The notes beneath the pieces were generated by a model. That model ran no database searches, was not told the origin of the DNA, and was given only the letters and a program-made list of their open reading frames with translations. Shown piece after piece: positions 33,520 to 46,999 of a stretch of DNA of 64,000 nt (its first letter is position 1; every line of letters starts with the position of its first letter). Origin of the DNA: Dichomitus squalens LYAD-421 SS1 (Eukaryota > Basidiomycota > Agaricomycetes > Polyporales > Polyporaceae); the NCBI RefSeq assembly GCF_000275845.1, contig NW_006766887.1, positions 609,304 through 673,303 of the forward strand. The letters run 5' to 3'. The position numbers and the translations under genes are program-made.

Positions 33520-36500
33520 ATGGATATCTCGAAACCCATCGCGTTCTGTGAACACCTACAGCTTTCTGCCATCGGCATCCAACCCGCCTCTATCTCGTTC
33601 CAGGTCAGTCACCCGAATAATCGGCGTGTGCAGGTTCCTTGCTAATGCGCGTGTGCCTCGACCACTCAGACTCTTACGCTAGAGTCCGACCACTTCATCT
33701 GCGTTCGGGAAAAGGTCAATGAAGCCAACCAAGTCGTCATCGTAGACCTTGCCGATGCCAACAATGTCCTCCGGAGACCAATCACGGCCGACTCGGCCAT
33801 TATGCACCCCCACCAGAAGATTCTCGCTCTGAAGTGTGCGTACATGCTTTCGCACATGCACTTCTGAATTGACACAGCCCTTCAGCTGGCCGTACACTTC
33901 AGGTCTTCAATATGGAGACCAAGCAGAAGCTCAAGTCTCACGTCAATGCCGAGGACATCGTCTTCTGGAAGTGGATAAACGACTCAACCCTTGGCATGGT
34001 CACCGAGACGGCTGTCTACCACTGGACTATTTCCGACACAACCTCCCCTCCTCAGAAGATCTTCGATCGTCATCCTACACTTGTCGGCGCGCAGATCATC
34101 AACTATCGCGCGACGTCGGACGAGAAGTGGCTAGTCTTGGTTGGCATTTCCGGAAACACGACGAATCCCTCCGCGTTCAAAGTCAAGGGCAACATTCAGC
34201 TGTACAGTCGCGAGCGCGGAGTTAGCCAGCCGATCGAGGGTCATGCGGCGGCTTTTGCTGAGCTCAAGATTGATGGATGCACGAAGCCCACGAAGCTATT
34301 CACGTTCTGCGTCCGGACGGCCCAGGGTGCCAAGGTACGTCAATCGCTCGAGCTATTTCCCTCGGGCTGGACACTGATACGTATCCCCTTGCGTTAGTTG
34401 CACATCGTAGAGATTGATCACCAGGCTCCGGACCCGCCTTACGTGAAGAAGAACGTCGATGTCTACTTCCCTCCTGAGGCAACAAACGACTTCCCCGTCG
34501 CTATGCAGGTGTCGAAGAAGCACGGCATTGTCTACCTCGTCACGAAGTACGGTTTCATTCATCTCTACGACCTCGAGTCTGGCGCATGCATCTATATGAA
34601 CCGCATCTCGGGCGAAACCATTTTTGTCACCGCCGAGCACGAGGCTTCCAACGGTATCATCGGTGTCAACAAGAAGGGTCAGGTGTTGAGCGTCTCGGTC
34701 GACGAGCAGACCGTCATTCCCTATATCCTCACGACGCTCAATAATACCGAGTTGGCGTTTAAGCTTGCAAGTCGCGCGAACCTGCCTGGTGCCGATGACC
34801 TCTACATCAAGCAGTACCAACAGCTCTTCCAGAGCGGCCAGTACGGTGAAGCGGCCAAGATTGCTGCGAATTCGCCTCGGGTGCGTACCTCGGTCTGTCA
34901 GATGACCTCTCCCATGAATCATCAGTTTGTAGGGCATTCTGCGTACCGCGCAGGTCATTGAGGCATTCAAGGCGGCTCCGTCGCCCCCAGGCGGCCTCTC
35001 TCCTATCTTGCAGTACTTTGGTATCCTTCTCGAGAAGGGCGAGCTCAACGAGCTCGAGTCCCTCGAGCTCGCCCGCCCCGTTTTGCAGCAAGGCCGCAAG
35101 CAGCTATTGGAGAAATGGTTGAAGGAGAATAAGCTCACATGCAGCGAACAACTCGGTGACGTCGTCCGGCCGTTCGACATGACCCTCGCGCTTTCGGTCT
35201 ACCTCCGCGCCAATGTTCCGAACAAGGTGATTGCATGCTTCGCCGAGACAGGCCAAACCGACAAGATCGTGCTGTATGCGAAGAAGACCGGTTATACCCC
35301 CGATTACGTTGGCCTTTTGCAGAGCATCATGCGCGTGAACCCTGAGAAGGGTGCGGAGTTCGCGACGCAACTGGTGAAGGACGAGGCCGGTCCTCTGGTC
35401 GATGTAGAGCGTGTCGTCGACATCTTCATGTCACAGAACATGATACAACCGGCGACGTCCTTCCTCCTAGAGGCGCTCAAGGACAACAAGCCGGAGCAAG
35501 CTCACCTGCAGACCCGTCTTCTGGAGATGAATCTGCTTCACGCCCCTCAGGTGGCCGATGCTATCCTTGTCAACCAAATATTGACGCATTTCGATCGCCC
35601 GCGTGTTGCGAATCTTTGCGAGAAGGCTGGCTTGCTGCAACGAGTATGTGTGGTCTGCGACGTTTTCCGATCCTTCCTCTGATGTCTCTTCAGGCGCTGG
35701 AGCTGTACGAGGATATCGCGGATATCAAGCGTGTCATTGTCCATGCGACAGTGTTCCCTACCGATGTATGTCTCTCTAGGATTCTCAGACGACGTATCGG
35801 CTGACATATTTCAGTGGCTCGTGGATTACTTCAGTCGTCTCACCACGGAGCAGTCATTCGCATGTATGCAAGAGATGCTCAAGGTGAACATACGTCAAAA
35901 TCTCCAGATTGTGGTACAGATCGCGACGAAGTACTCGGACATCCTTGGACCTGTCAAGTTGATCGAGCTGTTCGAGTCTTTCAAAACCTCCGAGGGTCTC
36001 TACTACTATCTCGGCTCCATCGTTAACCTATCTACAGACCCGGAGGTGCACTTCAAGTACATTCAGGCGGCGACTCGCACCGGCCAGATCCGTGAAGTCG
36101 AGCGGATCTGCAGGGAGAGTAACTACTATAATCCCGAGAAGGTCAAGAACTTCCTCAAGGAGGCCAAGCTCTCCGACCAGCTCCCTCTCATCATCGTCTG
36201 CGACCGCTTCGACTTCGTACACGATCTTGTGCTCTACCTCTATCAGCGCGGCCTCACCAACTTCATTGAAGTTTACGTCACTCGCGTTAACTCTGTCCGT
36301 ACGCCGCAAGTCATCGGTGGTCTTCTCGATGTCGACTGTGATGAGACAACAATCAAGAGTCTCTTGGCCTCCGTTCAAGGCAACTTCCCCATCGACGAGC
36401 TGGTGCACGAGGTCGAGACTAGGAATCGTCTCAAGCTTATCCTCCCTTGGCTTGAGGCGCGGGTACAGGCTGGTAGTCAGGACCCTGCCGTCTATAACGC

Positions 36501-39333
36501 GCTGGCGAAGATCTACATCGACTCAAATAACAACCCTGAGCAGTTCCTCAAGGAGAACAATGTATGACTCCTTTTCACTATGATCGGTTCTGATACTGAG
36601 ACTTTCCCATTTAGCTGTACGAACCGCTCGTGGTCGGCAAGTTCTGTGAGGCTCGCGACCCGTATTTGGCCTACATCGCATATGCGAAGGGCTTCTGTGA
36701 TGACGAGCTTATCCACATCACGAACGAGAACGCCATGTTCAAGCAGCAAGCGCGTTATCTCGTCCGTCGCCGCCAGCCTGATCTCTGGGCGCAGGTCCTC
36801 CGCGGTGACAACTTGCATCGTCGTCAGCTCATCGACCAGATTGTTGCAACGGCGCTTCCCGAGAGCACTGACCCCGACGATGTGTCCATTACCGTCAAGG
36901 CCTTCTTGACCGCAGACCTACCGCTCGAGCTCATCGAGCTGCTTGAGAAGATCATCATCGAGCCCTCACCCTTCAGCGACAACCGTAACCTTCAGAACTT
37001 GCTCATGCTCACGGCTATTCGCGCGGACAAGGGCAAGGTCATCGGCTACATCGACAAGCTCCAGAATTACGACACTGCAGAAATCCCCAGGATTGCCATC
37101 GAACACGGCTTGTACGAGGAAGCGTTCCTCATATACAAGAAGTACGAGCAGCATGCGGAGGCCATCAATGTCCTTGTGGAGCACATCGTTTCCCTCGACC
37201 GTGGTGTGGATTACGCAAACAAGGTTAATCAACCTGCGGTGTGGAGCCGCCTCGCGAAGGCACAACTTGACGGTCTCCGTATCAAGGATGCCATTGGTGA
37301 GGTGTTTTCTTCCCACAGAGCGCTTACGTTTGACTGAACACGTCTGTAGACTCGTATATCAAGGCTGAGGATCCCTCTAACTACGTCGAGGTCATCGAGA
37401 TCGCGAGTCGCGCTGGCAAGCACGACGATCTCGTTCGTTTCCTTCAAATGGCTCGGAAGTCGCTCCGTGAGCCGAAGATCGACACAGAGCTCGCGTATGC
37501 TTATGCCAAGACCGACCGCCTGCACGATATGGAGGACTTCCTGGCAATGACCAATGTGGCCGACGTCCTTGAGGTCGGAGAGAAGTGTTTCGAGGACGAA
37601 CTGTACCAAGCTGCCAAGATCCTCTTTACGAGCATCTCCAACTGGGCTCGTCTCGCCACCACGCTCATCTACCTCGGCGAGAACCAAGGTGCCGTCGAGA
37701 GTGCGCGCAAGGCGGGCAACACCCAGGTCTGGAAGCAGGTTCACGCCGCTTGCATCGAGAAGGGCGAATTCCGTCTGGCGCAAATCTGTGGTCTCAACAT
37801 CATCGTACATGCGGAGGAACTTCCGGCACTTGTGCAGTTGTATGAGCGTCGTGGGCATTTCGACGAAGTTCTGTCTCTGCTCGAGGCCGGCTTGAGTTTG
37901 GAGCGGGCACATGTACGTCTTTGTCTTGGTTCGACCAGATTTGTTCTGACCATGCACTAGATGGGTATCTTCACCGAGCTTGCGATTCTCTACAGCAAGT
38001 ACAGACCCGAGAAGCGTAAGTGTTTAGATGTGATTTGCCGAACGAAGTGTTGATCAGAGTTGTAGTCATGGAGCATCTGAAGCTTTTCGTGTCGCGTATC
38101 AACATCCCCAAGGTCATCAAGGCCGCAGAACGCGCACATCTGTGGCCAGAGCTGGTCTTCTTGTACATCAAGTACGACGAATATGTAAGCACACAGCACT
38201 CTTCATATCTGCAGCTGCTCATCCAAATTACAGGACAATGCTGCTCTTGCGATGATTGAGCGGTCTGCGGATGCTTGGGAGCATAATCAATTCAAGGACG
38301 TCATTGTCCGGGTCGCCAACGTTGAGATGTGAGTCTCGCTCGCAGTGGCTCTTGGACAATCCATGGTACTAACGCCAGTGTCACAGCTACTATAAGGCCC
38401 TCACGTTCTACCTCCAAGAGCAGCCGACGCTTCTGACAGATCTCCTGTCCGTCATGATTCCCCGCATTGATCATTCTCGTGTCGTCCGCATGTTCGAGCA
38501 GATCGATCATATCCCGCTCATTCGGTCGTACTTGATTGCTGTGCAACATGTATGTCCATATGCGCTATGTATGCATCGACATCAGTCGCTGACTGAATTC
38601 TTACAGCTTAACCTCGAAGCTGTTAATGACGCGTATAACAAGATGCTTATCGAGGAGGAAGACTATAAGACACTGCGCGACTCGATCGACAGCTTCGACA
38701 ATTTCAACAGCACCAAGCTACTCCGGGAGCTTGAGAAGCACGAACTCCTCGAGTTCAGGAGACTGGCTGCTCATCTCTACAAGGTAATCCCTTCGCAGGC
38801 CAGTGCTACACACTCAGCTGATGCGATTGGTGCAGAAAAAGGGCAAATGGGAGGAGTCAATCGCATTGTCGAAACAGGACAAGCTATACAAGGACGCCAT
38901 CATCACGGCCGCGGCGTCAAACTCGTCCGAGATCGCTGAGGACATCCTTTCGTATTTCGTCGACATCGGCAACAAAGAGTGCTTCGCTGCTACACTTTTC
39001 TGCTGCTTTGACCTCCTACGTGCAGACGTCGTGGAAGAGCTGTCATGGCAACACGGTCTCAACGACTTCTACATGCCCTACAAAATCCAGCGTACGCGGT
39101 CGATAGTCGAGAAGCTCGCTGCTTTGGAGAAAGAGGTCAAGGAGCGGTCGAAGAAGGAGAGCCAGAAGGAGCAGGAGGAGGCTGAGCGACCCCTCATCGA
39201 GCCCGGATTCGGTGGCAGGCTGATGTTGACGCAAGGGAATGGCTACCCCGTGCAAGCACCACCTCCAGGTATGCTGCCCAATGGTACAGGCTTCGGGATT
39301 CCTCCTACGATGACGGGCTTCGGCGGGTTCTGA
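33520..39333 (+). CDS. chc1: clathrin heavy chain
   Basis: Fifteen exons, all in phase: 33520-33603, 33670-33835, 33886-34334, 34398-34880, 34933-35643, 35694-35765, 35815-36561, 36615-37296, 37350-37912, 37961-38015, 38066-38184, 38234-38328, 38387-38549, 38607-38783 and 38836-39333, giving 1687 residues, the usual clathrin length. The N-terminal seven-blade propeller starts [17 protein letters not shown] and includes [11 protein letters not shown] and DAIMHP-like [15 protein letters not shown]. The linker and CHCR/legs carry [23 protein letters not shown] and NCFEDELY-like [15 protein letters not shown]. The trimerisation end has [21 protein letters not shown]. It forms coats at Golgi, endosomes and plasma membrane. 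The last 40 residues are Pro/Gly-rich. Confidence 0.97.
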
Positions 39334-39703
39334 GGTAGTCGCTGTTCGCATAGTTGTATATTCTGGATCTCCATAATTCGTGCATACATGTTTTCGTTAA
39401 TATCTTCCATGATCTTGTTGCGTGCCCACAAGATGCCATTCGAATATTATGCTTCCTGCGCAATGGCGAGGGAAGATATCCTAATCTGTACAACGTGCTA
39501 GGTGTAAGTATAGTACAAGCTGGCACAGCCCATCTGTCAAATGTCATAGTGGTATATTCCATTATCATGAACATAAGGTAAAGAGTGTATACAGGTCCAT
39601 GTGGTGGTATCTGGAGTGGAGACAGCATAAATACAGCTCAGATGACGCACCCATCCCGAAGTCCAATCAAGCACTGCGCCGGGAAGGCGAAGATAGAACC
39701 AGG
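39334..39703. other. convergent intergenic, chc1 / rho3 3' ends
   Basis: 370 bp between tail-to-tail genes; holds two 3' UTRs. Nothing else is supported. Confidence 0.6.
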
Positions 39704-40907
39704 CTATGCAACAATGCAGCCGCTCCGTCCACTCCCGTAGCTCGCTGAGCCTTTTGCACGCGTACTGAGGGATACCCGTGCTGATTCGTAGAAGACCTCG
39801 TTCACCCCACGATTGTGCTTGGCACTGCACTCTACGCGACCACGGCCCATCAGGGTCAGGAAGTCAATACGAAGCGGAGATACACAACCTACCGAGATAT
39901 CTGGAGGCTCGTATGCGGCGGGCGACGGCGAGGCCCTCCTCATATTGTACGGTGTGCATATTGTATCGGGCCAGGCGAAGTTGCGTCTCCTGATCTTCTC
40001 GCAGGTCGCATTTGAGGGCTGGTTACAATTGAAGGCAGTCAGCGATTCCTCAGCCCACGTATGAGCCAGTTAACGTCCATACCGACTAGAACGAGCTATT
40101 CCCTCCTGGGTCAACAGCACGTATTTCCTGAGGTTGAGTAACGTACCTTCACTCCAGGACAATATTCGAGCATCTCCGGTATCCACTACGCCACCGCTGA
40201 GTTCAAGGACAAAATACACACACGGCCATGACGTACCTTTGCCTCAACATTCTCCAGGGAAGTAGGGTTATCGACCTATCAGGAGATGTTCGAGGTTCAA
40301 TAATGCTTGCTGGGGACGAAAGTGCATCCCAGAGGGCACTTACCGAGAAACACAACATGATCACATGTGTCTCTGCGTAGCTCAACGACCGTAGTCGATC
40401 AAACTCTTCCTGGCCTGTGGAGAGAGGATCGCAGAAAATGAGCACTCGCCAACACGAAGGGTAAAGGTGCAGACACCAGAGATCTAGAAAGACGTACCGG
40501 CTGTGTCCCACAAGCTCAACTCCACCAGTTGATCGTCGACGTACAGGTCGTGAACATAATTCTCGAACACAGTGGGCTCACTGTCGCAAGAGGCGTAGGT
40601 TGGCATACTTGCGAAAAACGTAAGAGGTGAGAGACGCACTATACAGCAGAGAACCAACCGCGAGTGAAGACGTTGAGCAATGATGTCTTGCCTACAAACC
40701 GCCTGCCATCAGCCGTTGAGCTCTAAGAATGACCATCATCCGACGCACCGCACGCGCCGTCCCCACATACAACTAACTTCCGTTGGATCTGAGAACGAGA
40801 AGATATACTGAGTGTTCAGGAGAGAACATTCCCAAAGAGAGAGCAAGACATACAGCTCGTTGGCGGCCAAACGATGGCGTCCCGCCGGATTTCTTGTACT
40901 TGGCCAT
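39704..40907 (-). CDS. rho3: Rho-family GTPase, Rho3
   Basis: Nine exons: 40854-40907, 40749-40788, 40640-40691, 40498-40580, 40344-40414, 40237-40275, about 40143-40185, 39893-40018 and 39704-39831, near 211 residues. Motifs: P-loop [17 protein letters not shown] (split by a 57-nt intron), effector [16 protein letters not shown], switch [45 protein letters not shown], and a C-terminal CIVA prenylation box. Rho3 controls polarised exocytosis and actin at the growing tip. The link between exon 7 (ends VKV or VK) and exon 8 (LKCD) is unclear: a phase-correct splice needs the donor at 40142 and leaves the beta-5 strand three residues short. Confidence 0.9.
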
Positions 40908-41652
40908 GGAATGTTCGTGATACGCCTGACGCGCCCTGAGCAACCGTCGTCACCAGCAGAAAGGAAGTGGGTGAGCGCCACAGAACACGGTGGGGTGGGT
41001 GTGGTATCAGTCTGAGAGACAAGCGGGCCGTTGACGTTGGAGTCGAGTTGAATTCATCCGGACACGTGAAGTCGACCGTTGCTTCCAACAACGAACTCGT
41101 GTTCGCCCTCGCCTCCCGGACGTTCCCATCCCATCGCCTTCATTCCCACACGCGACGCGAGCTTTAAACACCACTGTATTGATTCTTTGCGCACACTATA
41201 TACATTGTGACGTGCTACGCTGGGATGATTCGTCGCTGTATACAGCACAAGATGGAACGAAACGTGATCTGGGGGAAGAGTCGTTGGGGGATGATCATGA
41301 ATGGATGGATTGCATGTACGAGAATGTTTGCCGATGAGTCCCGGAAGTGGTACAAAGAAACGAGGGGGAATGGCCACTGCGAGCAGGTGTTCTATTACAT
41401 GACGAGGAGGGGGGAACGATGGGAGAACCGAGCAGCAGGGCAGATGGTGACTATCAGCACATGGATGTTACAAAACGCAGCGAATACACGAGGCGCCAAT
41501 ACCTCTCGTTAAGTTATTTGCCCGGGCTAAGATGGCGAGCATGCGACGTGGATTGAACCGGGATAGAGATCGAGGAGTGGCGGGTGAAGTGGGGAATTAT
41601 GCAGGAACGAAGGTGATAGGACGGCTCGACGAGCGCCAAGTATTGAGGATAA
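40908..41652. other. intergenic between rho3 and the AT-hook gene
   Basis: About 745 bp. No supported gene; the open frames lack domains. It should hold the rho3 promoter and the 3' UTR of the AT-hook gene. Confidence 0.5.
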
Positions 41653-44600
41653 CTATATCGTGAGGGAAGGGATAGACGAGCTTGCACCAGCCGAGAAGCC
41701 TGACCGCTGGACCGCATTCGTCGCTCTGCTTTTGTGGTTGGGATGGTGGTGATGGTGAGCGCGGTGTGGCTGGTTGTAACGGTGCTGAGACGCCTTGGTA
41801 GTCATCTTCCTCTTCATCATCGCCTTCTCTTTCTTCAGCTCTTTCTTCGACTTGTTCGTGTGTCCGTTGTAAGAGGAGCCTGCCGCAGGCACGAATGGAG
41901 ACCCAAGCTGCCCATCTCGCGCAGGGAGCAACGTAGGAGACGAGTTGTACGAATGACGTCCCTTCTTCTTGCGTGCAGACGCCCGGGACATTTTGTCAAG
42001 CCCGAGCGGGCGCGGAGGAGTGATCAAAGGCATTCCGCTCATCATCGCGCTGATACCACGATGATGCTGGAGAGCCGCAAGACCACTGTCGGAGGCGGCT
42101 CCGTCGACACCAGAGGCGGTAGCAGTCTCGCGAGTGCGGCGGAAGGTCGCCATGGGTATACGGTCCCACCTCGACAGATTGTGCAAGTGTGGACTAGTAC
42201 CAAGTTTCGTTGGGCTCGATTGCGACTGGGAGCCTGGAACGTCGGTCTCGCACTCCTGATTCGAGGGCTCATCGTCAAGCAGGGAAGAGTCGAGCACGTC
42301 GTCGAGATCAATGGCTTCAGTCGTGCTGTCGGATGCGTATGAGTGCTGGGACATCTCTTGGACATGTTCTTCCGACGACTCAGCTACGACTTGTGAGCGC
42401 AAAGCAGACATAGTCGCATCCTGGTGCGAGACAGATGCAGAGTTAAGAGAGTGTGAACCCATAGAGCCGCCGCAGCACTCACCTCATCGGGGAGCACGTC
42501 CTCCACAACGGACTCAGGCTTAGGCAGACGGACAGCTCTCCGGTAGAAACTAGGGACTTCGCCCCCAGCACCCACAACGGCAGTCTTTCTCCCGGAGGGG
42601 GCGTCGCCCACGGTGAACTCTCCCATGATAGGAATCCCGCTTCCTCGCCGCCTCATGGGGGTGCCCTTCTGCTTGTCTAACTTCTCCATCTCGATGTCCT
42701 CCAGGTCATCCATCGAGACCCGACCCGCGAGGATATCGGCTGGGCTGGGGGTGGGCGGGGGCGACCAACGCTGGGAGGAGATAGACGCAAGCGCAATACG
42801 CGTGCTAGGTGTCGCATTCGGCGGTGGGTCTGAGAAGGAAGAGGGGCTGAGCGTCGAGAGGGGATTAATCGCAGAGATGGTGCTCGGCCACTTGAAGAGC
42901 ATCATGGCACGAGGATTGGGGAGCCCGTCGGAGTCGACGAGTTCGTCCTCTGTAGTATCGCCGTCACTCTCATGGAGGATGACCGTGCCCGTGCCCGAAT
43001 CCTCAAAGGAGGACGTATCCTCCAAGCCTGAGATCGAGGCCATCTCCTCGTCCTCATCAGGAGCGTCGAGGCTGAAAGAAAGCGCAAGACCGTCGCCGGG
43101 TCCTGTGCCTGCACTTGAAAAGAGGAGTTGCCCGTCCCACCCGAAAGAGAGGTTGTCCAAGTCGACCCCAATTTCGAACTCGCCGTGTCCACGACGAAGC
43201 TGCACGGATGGATCGATGTCCATGAGCAAGAGTGCATCCTCTTCGTCGGCAGAGAACGACCCAGAGGGCTCGGCGTCCTCGCCGCTCGCAGAGGCGCGCA
43301 AGGTTGCGAAGTGCATCTCCGGGGAAGACGCGCCTGAGTCCGAGTCCAGACCAGCGAAAAAGACGTCGGCATCGAACGAAGACTCCTCGTCGTCACTCCA
43401 CCCATCTCCCGGGAAGGACACCCCGATACGACTGTGCGTCTCTTCCTCCTCGTCCAAATCCGCGATGTCCTCCGCCAATAATCCTCCACCTTCCACATCC
43501 GCCTCCACGTCCGCTTCGTCGACATCGTCCTCGTTCTCATCGTCTCCGTCTTCTGAGGAATCAGCGTCCGAAGAGTCCCCGCTGTCGGTCGAACTCTCCT
43601 CGTCCTCGTCCTCGTCTGCACCGACAGACTTTTTCCGCGGCTTGATCTCCCACTTATTACCACCGATCCTCTCGCGTTTCTTGTGACCCACATGGCTTGG
43701 AAGAAGCTTAGTAGAACGTCTCTCACTGTCGTTGCGGACGATGTAGTGGTCGTCGCCATCCGAATCCGAATCAATAGACGAGTCGGAGGACTCAGATGAA
43801 CTCGAATGCGTTGACTCGCTGGCGGCGGGGACGAAGGTGGGGTAATCGGAGAGGGTGCTGTCGCTGAGGTCGGCAGAAGACGTACTCGCAGCCGGTATGG
43901 GGGGCTGATATACTCTGCGAACGGTTGCAGACGTCCCGCTCGTGCCTCTGGCCTTGTACTCCATGTCGTCGGCAACCGTTCTCTTTCTCGCGTTGTACTT
44001 GGCAGCAGCAAGTGCTTTTGGGGGCCGGCCCCGACGCTTGGGGGCGGGTGCGGCGGCGTGTACGGGCGGCCTTGAGGACGGGCCCGCATCTGGAACGGCG
44101 GAACCGAGATGAGCGCTTGAGGAAGAATGAGGTTGAGTCTCGGGCGGCTTGCGAGACTTGAGATTGGGGGGCAAGGTTAACTTGATCTTGAGCGGACGCT
44201 TGCCCGCAGCCGTTGTCTGATGGCTGGTAGATGGAGCTGAAGAGTGTGAAGAGGAGGCTGAAGGCGTCGGCGCGGAGGAGGTTGAGGGGACGGATGGCTT
44301 TTTGTGGCACGTGCACTCGCTCTCGCAAACGGGACAAATGTCGTCGAGGTCGTCGTCGTCGTCCTCCTGAAAGGGACTGTGATGGGCGACAACGGTTGCG
44401 AAGCCGCTGTTCATGATATGGGCATGAGCAGGCGGCATTGGAGAAACTTGCTTTTTCTGGGGATCTGCAATGAGAGGGAGGCGTAAGATGAGTACTGAAT
44501 GGTTACGATGTCGATCGAGGACCAACGAGCGTTATGGAGAGGTACGAGACAACATGGAAGACGCAAAAGAAGGAGAAATGAGCACAAAGCAAGGACAGGG

Positions 44601-44759
44601 CACACGAGGCGTCGACCGAGGCAGGGTCGGGACGAAAGACCCGGAGGGGGAGAAATGTTTCGGGCGTCGGGAGATCAAAGGGCGCGATGGGGACGAAAAT
44701 GATGAGAGGGCGAAAGAAGCGGGAGGAGACTCACGGTGAGCAGAAGTCTTTTTTGGCAT
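41653..44759 (-). CDS. AT-hook, acidic nuclear protein, function unknown
   Basis: Exons 44735-44759 (8 codons), 42483-44464 and 41653-42420, 924 residues. The first intron is long for this genome (270 nt). Near the N-terminus is a small cysteine cluster (CPVCESECTC), then a Ser/Pro region and an AT-hook (KRRGRPPKA) that would bind the minor groove of AT-rich DNA. A very acidic, Ser/Asp/Glu-rich central part follows. The C-terminus is basic with runs of Lys and His (HRAHHHHHPNH). No enzymatic domain is visible. A chromatin or transcription role is inferred from composition only. The gene is divergent from bfr2 across 331 bp. Confidence 0.8.
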
Positions 44760-45090
44760 TGTGTCCTCGAGAGCATCTGTTCGTAGGATATAAATCCAGG
44801 ATGGCAGCGGGTGGGTGTGCAGCGGGGTCGAAGCGTAGAGGCTTCGGAGAAGGAGGTGAGTTGCCTGCATCCGCTGCAGCTGCACACTCACCCTGCGCGT
44901 CTCTCCCAGCGCCACGCCGTCGGCTACACCGTCGGCTGCTCATCATCCGCTCTGTCGTCCCCCTCCTGCCTTTCCCCTCCTCCCATCACCCTGTCCATCA
45001 CCCCAACGCCCCCATCTACCCGTTGTCTAGCCGAGACAAACATTTCTTCGCTCCGTGCACTCCCATCACAAACCTCGCTCTCAGTTCGCC
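44760..45090. promoter_or_regulatory. compact divergent promoter, AT-hook gene / bfr2
   Basis: 331 bp between two start codons reading outward. The bfr2 side is a C/T-rich leader with repeated CCCTCC-like tracts (44950-45030). Confidence 0.6.
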
Positions 45091-46999
45091 ATGTCCGCTC
45101 GTAAGTTTTGTTCATTCACGCGACATATCCCCGTATAACTCAAACTTCACCCCAGGTCGGTCCCTAAAGGACCAGCTCGCAGAGCTCTCACAGCCAGCTC
45201 CTGTTGGTGCGTGCCTCCCAAGTCCTCACGTCCTCATGTGAGTCGCGCCTGACTTCTCGATCACCAGACCTCGACCCTGAGGAAGCTCTCGCAGGAGATG
45301 ACCCCTCAGAACATCGATGGTCCATCGATCATTCTGCTGCCAGACAACACTACATCGACGTCGCGTGAGCACCTTTCGCCATCAGGCGTCATCCTATCCA
45401 ACTCCAGTGCGCTGACCTTGCCCCAGACCGTCCACGCTACGTAAGTTACACGAAAGCGTGAGCGACCCAAAGTACGACGGTGTCCGCACGAGCCGCAAAA
45501 AGCTCTACGAAGATAGCGACGGAGAGAATGAGCCCGGCGAGGATGCAGACGTCCGAACCTTCTCAGACGAGGAAGCTGACGAAGACCTGAGCGAGGCTGG
45601 TACTGAAGAAGACAAAGAGCTGCGCAGCCCGCACGAGGATGAGACCTCTCAAGACGAATCTGGTATTGGATCCGAAGACGAAAGCTCCCAGTCGCCTAGA
45701 ACACCCCATCGACAGGTCAATGAGGCGTTTTCACGACCCTCGAACACCAACATCAATGATAACGGGGCACCGGAAAAGACTCAGCCAGAGGGTGATATCG
45801 CCTCTAATCTTCGCGTGACCCACGAGGCCGACAAGAGGAAGGGCCGGGCGGTATCACGTCAGATTGTGAGTATTCACGTTCCAACTAGGCAAGTGAATGG
45901 CGTTCTCAGGTGGTGTGCCGTTCTTCGCCGCGCAATTTGTTCTAGGCCTTGTGGGACACGTTGCTCGACGCGCGTATTCAGTTGCAAAAGGCCGTCACTG
46001 CTGCAAATCGTCTCCCCCTAGTATGTGTATACCATATGATGTTGTTTGCTCGGTTCTTTCCTCACATTTTGATACAGCCTAGTGAGTCGGCACGTTACAC
46101 GTCGCATCCTCATGCACGAGACGCATTGGATGGCTTGTTGAACGTGGCCAGCAGTCTCACGGAAGAATTGCTCACTTTGCAAGGGGTACGTCAGACGCCA
46201 GTTCTTAGCCCTCCACGCCGTTACTGCCTTTCTCGAGGCGCACGAATGTTCGCTCACACGGGATTCACATGCTCAGGATCTCTTACACTTCAACGAGTCG
46301 ATCGAAACTCCGCCGAGAAAGCGGCGCAGGCTAGATGCATTATCAGAGTCGGATCCCGCCGGTTCGTACGGGACGGCATTGCAAGAGCTGTCGGCGTCTG
46401 CATCAGCCCTCGAGGCAGCCTACCACCCCTGGCTCGTGGACACGCTTTCGAAATGGTCCGCCAAGGTGCAAGCCGTGGCTCCCAACGTCCTTCTCCCAGA
46501 CGCCCGCGGGTCGTTCATGCGGGACGGCAAATCGGGTCAGATCGGCGTCGTGAGCCTAATTGACGATACCTTCCGCTCAGATGGAACGAAACTGCTCGAT
46601 CGGACACGAAAGCGGAAGGACAAGCATGTCCGCATTGGCCAGCACCGACCGACACCGAGCGAAGACGGCGATGGACGCGGAGATGCGGAGGACCGGGAGG
46701 AGCAGCCGGACATGGACGTCTTCGATGACACCGACTACTACCAGCAGCTACTCCGCGATGTCATCGCCGCTCGCGGGGGCAGCGACGGGCAAGGGGGGGA
46801 GGCCCAGTGGCAGATCCAGCAGAGGGAGCGGAGGGCGAAGCGGAAGAAGACGGTGGACACCAAGGCGAGTAAGGGGCGGAAGCTTCGGTATGAAGTTCAT
46901 GCGAAGTTGCAGAACTTCATGGTGCCTGTGCCGGTCGTGGGAGGGGAATGGCATGAAGAGCAGATTGATGGACTGTTCTCGTCCTTGCTGCAGACCTAG
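45091..46999 (+). CDS. bfr2: Bfr2/AATF (Traube) ribosome-biogenesis factor
   Basis: Seven exons: 45091-45100 (10 nt), 45156-45206, 45268-45364, 45427-45865, 45946-46020, 46078-46185 and 46277-46999, 500 residues. After SLKDQLAEL comes a long acidic region, then the AATF leucine-rich part (ALWDTLLDARIQLQKAV). The C-terminal TRAUB domain has DVFDDTDYYQQLLRDVI and KASKGRKLRYEVHAKLQNFM. Family knowledge: nucleolar SSU-processome component needed for 18S rRNA maturation. The first exon holds only three codons plus one base, so start calls without it would be wrong. Confidence 0.93.

Noticed and set aside
42613..43686. A 357-codon plus-strand Ser-rich frame
   Set aside because: Antisense shadow of the acidic region of the AT-hook gene (Asp/Glu codons read backwards give Ser/Pro).
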